This document shows positions 5,619 through 7,231 of a stretch of 7,231 nucleotides of DNA, piece after piece (the first letter of the stretch is position 1; each line of letters starts with the position of its first letter). The DNA comes from Dysgonomonas sp. (GTDB taxonomy: Bacteria; Bacteroidota; Bacteroidia; Bacteroidales; Dysgonomonadaceae). Location: NCBI GenBank assembly GCA_030151105.1, contig JASLEN010000408.1, forward strand, positions 1 to 7,231. The letters run 5' to 3'. The translations under genes and the position numbers were made by a program. Below the pieces are notes generated by a model that worked only from the letters and a program-made list of their open reading frames with translations, was not told where the DNA came from and ran no database searches.

Positions 5619-7231
5619 TTACACAGCCATAAATTTCTCAATATCTTCTTCTACAGTCCCAATTCCTGCAATACCAAAGTTTTCGACTAACACGTTAGCT
5701 ACATTTGGAGAAAGGAATGCTGGAAGTGTAGGTCCTAAATGAATATCCTTAACACCCAAGTATAATAGTGCTAAAAGAACGATTACAGCTTTTTGCTCAT
5801 ACCAAGCTATGTTATAAACAATTGGCAAATCGTTGATATCTTCTAATCCAAATACCTCTTTCAGTTTCAGAGCAATAACAGCCAATGAATAACTATCATT
5901 ACACTGACCAGCATCCAATACTCTAGGAATACCACCTATATCGCCCAATGGAAGTTTATTGTATCTATATTTAGCACATCCAGCAGTCAAGATTACAGTA
6001 TCATTAGGCAATTCTTGAGCAAAATCAGTGTAATAGCTACGACTTTTCATTCTACCATCGCAACCTGCCATTACAAAGAATTTCTTGATTGCTCCAGTTT
6101 TCACAGCATCTACAACTTTGTCTGCCAATGCAATTACTTGATTGTGAGCAAAACCTCCTACAATTGTTCCTTCTTCTATTTGACGAGGAGCTTCACATTG
6201 TTTTGCCATTTCGATAATAGCAGAAAAATCTTTTGCCTTACCTTCTTCTCTCTCTGGAATATGCAAAGCACCTTCTAGACCTGATGAACCAGTAGTGAAG
6301 ATTTTACCTTTGTATGTTGCATTTGCTGATGGAGGAACAATACAGTTAGTTGTAAATAAAATAGGACCATTAAATGCCTCAAAATCTTCTTTTTGTTGCC
6401 ACCATGCACCACCATAGTTTCCTACAAGATGTTTATATTTCTTCAAGTGAGGGTAGTAGTGCGCTGGAAGCATCTCGCTGTGTGTGTAAACATCTATTCC
6501 TGTACCTTCTGTTTGTTCTAACAAATCCTCAATATCTCTCAAGTCATGACCACTAATCAAAATACCAGGATTCTTTCCAACTCCAATATTAACTTCCGAA
6601 ATTTCTGGATTTCCATATCTTGAAGTATTTGCTGTATCAAGCAATGCCATTGCCGTCACTCCGTATTCTCCAGTTTTGAGAGTTAGAGCAATCAATTCAT
6701 CAGCAGTAATATCTTCTCTTGTAATCTCTGCTAAAGCCTCTTGCATAAATGAATAAAGCGCTTCATCCTCATTACCCAAATTATAAGCATGCTCTACATA
6801 AGCAGCCATCCCTTTGATACCGTAATGTACCAGTTCTTTTAGTGAGCGAATATCCTCATTCACAGTTGAGAGCACACCCACCTCTTTAGCTTTAGTCATG
6901 TATTCGCTTACTTGACCATTCCAAGTACATGCATCAGGAAGATTAGAAAGTGTAGCAACTTGTTGTCCAAGTTTTTCTTTCAATTTTAGACCTTTGGTAA
7001 CCTTACCTTCAATAACACTAAAGTCAAAATTGGCATTCGTAATACTTGTAAAAAGAGCATCCACAACAAACTTATCTGCTTCTGCTGATGATTTACCAGA
7101 TTTACGCAATTCTCTATTATAGACTGCAATTCCTTTAGTAACGAAAAGTAATAAATCTTGTATTCCTGCTACTTCAGGAGTTTTTCCACAAACTCCTTTG
7201 ATAGTACATCCTACTCCTTTTGATGCCTCTT
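5619..7231 (-). CDS. hcp: Hybrid cluster protein Hcp (hydroxylamine/NO reductase), class I, 5' end cut
   Basis: Hcp is a cytoplasmic Fe-S enzyme with a [4Fe-4S] cluster and a hybrid 4Fe-2S-2O cluster; it reduces hydroxylamine in vitro, and E. coli Hcp is a high-affinity NO reductase. The frame runs off the right edge: 536 residues are visible, beginning EASKGVGCTIKGVCGK. By comparison with Desulfovibrio Hcp about seven residues are missing, so the full length would be near 543. The two visible N-terminal cysteines are spaced CX5C, as in class I Hcp of anaerobes, rather than CX6C as in E. coli. All hybrid-cluster ligands are present, in visible-residue numbering: His228 (SGHDL), Glu252 (THSEML), Cys296 (TTNCIVPP), Cys390 (MAGCDGR), Cys418 (TAGCAKYRYN), Cys443 (DAGQCNDSYS) and Glu478 (WYEQKAV). 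Their spacing equals that of Desulfovibrio Hcp. The gene converges on ccsA. Its promoter lies outside the window. Confidence 0.97.
   Translation of the reverse strand, partial: EASKGVGCTIKGVCGKTPEVAGIQDLLLFVTKGIAVYNRELRKSGKSSAEADKFVVDALFTSITNANFDFSVIEGKVTKGLKLKEKLGQQVATLSNLPDACTWNGQVSEYMTKAKEVGVLSTVNEDIRSLKELVHYGIKGMAAYVEHAYNLGNEDEALYSFMQEALAEITREDITADELIALTLKTGEYGVTAMALLDTANTSRYGNPEISEVNIGVGKNPGILISGHDLRDIEDLLEQTEGTGIDVYTHSEMLPAHYYPHLKKYKHLVGNYGGAWWQQKEDFEAFNGPILFTTNCIVPPSANATYKGKIFTTGSSGLEGALHIPEREEGKAKDFSAIIEMAKQCEAPRQIEEGTIVGGFAHNQVIALADKVVDAVKTGAIKKFFVMAGCDGRMKSRSYYTDFAQELPNDTVILTAGCAKYRYNKLPLGDIGGIPRVLDAGQCNDSYSLAVIALKLKEVFGLEDINDLPIVYNIAWYEQKAVIVLLALLYLGVKDIHLGPTLPAFLSPNVANVLVENFGIAGIGTVEEDIEKFMAV

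Noticed and set aside
6015..6556. Plus-strand open frames inside hcp
   Set aside because: They are antisense to the conserved cluster-ligand region of Hcp and have no features of their own.
7107..7109. TTG as the hcp start codon
   Set aside because: The frame stays open to the window edge, and the residues upstream (GCTIKGVCGK and on) are conserved Hcp sequence including two cluster cysteines.

Overview
The window looks like chromosomal DNA from a low-GC member of the Bacteroidota, probably order Bacteroidales. The signs are a Rho N-terminus followed by a long charged linker, AT-rich intergenic DNA without Shine-Dalgarno sequences, matches to the Bacteroidetes promoter pattern (TTTG / TAnnTTTG), and a split System II cytochrome c maturation pair. 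Genus cannot be fixed from this sequence.

Layout. Positions 1-521 (minus strand) hold the 5' part of rho, the transcription termination factor; its 3' part lies outside the window. Positions 522-1171 are a divergent, gene-free, very AT-rich region with several palindromes, including GTAACATATGTTAC (990-1003), which looks like a CRP/FNR-family operator. On the plus strand follow nrfH (1172-1750, tetraheme quinol dehydrogenase) and nrfA (1781-3280, pentaheme nitrite reductase), closed by a hairpin terminator (3299-3337). A second plus-strand unit then encodes a ResB/Ccs1-type protein (3433-4731) and CcsA/ResC (4728-5510), which overlap by 4 bp at ATGA. A strong hairpin at 5557-5590 separates these from the convergent minus-strand hcp gene (5619 to beyond 7231), whose first few codons are cut off by the window edge.

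How the genes fit together. NrfH passes electrons from the menaquinol pool to NrfA, which reduces nitrite (and NO or hydroxylamine) to ammonium on the outer face of the inner membrane. ResB and CcsA move heme across the membrane and attach it to apocytochromes. As close neighbours of NrfHA they are good candidates for maturing it, including the unusual CWVCK catalytic heme site of NrfA. Hcp, the hybrid cluster protein, removes NO or hydroxylamine in the cytoplasm. The region is therefore a nitrite-ammonification and nitrosative-stress cluster. The palindrome before nrfH suggests control by an HcpR-like or other CRP/FNR-family regulator, which would be encoded elsewhere.

Novelty. All five non-rho proteins belong to well-known families and no mobile element, CRISPR array, tRNA or rRNA is visible. 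I do not see an undescribed biological system. The least explained parts are the 650-bp palindrome-rich region between rho and nrfH, a leader motif shared by nrfH and nrfA, and the charged linker of Rho.
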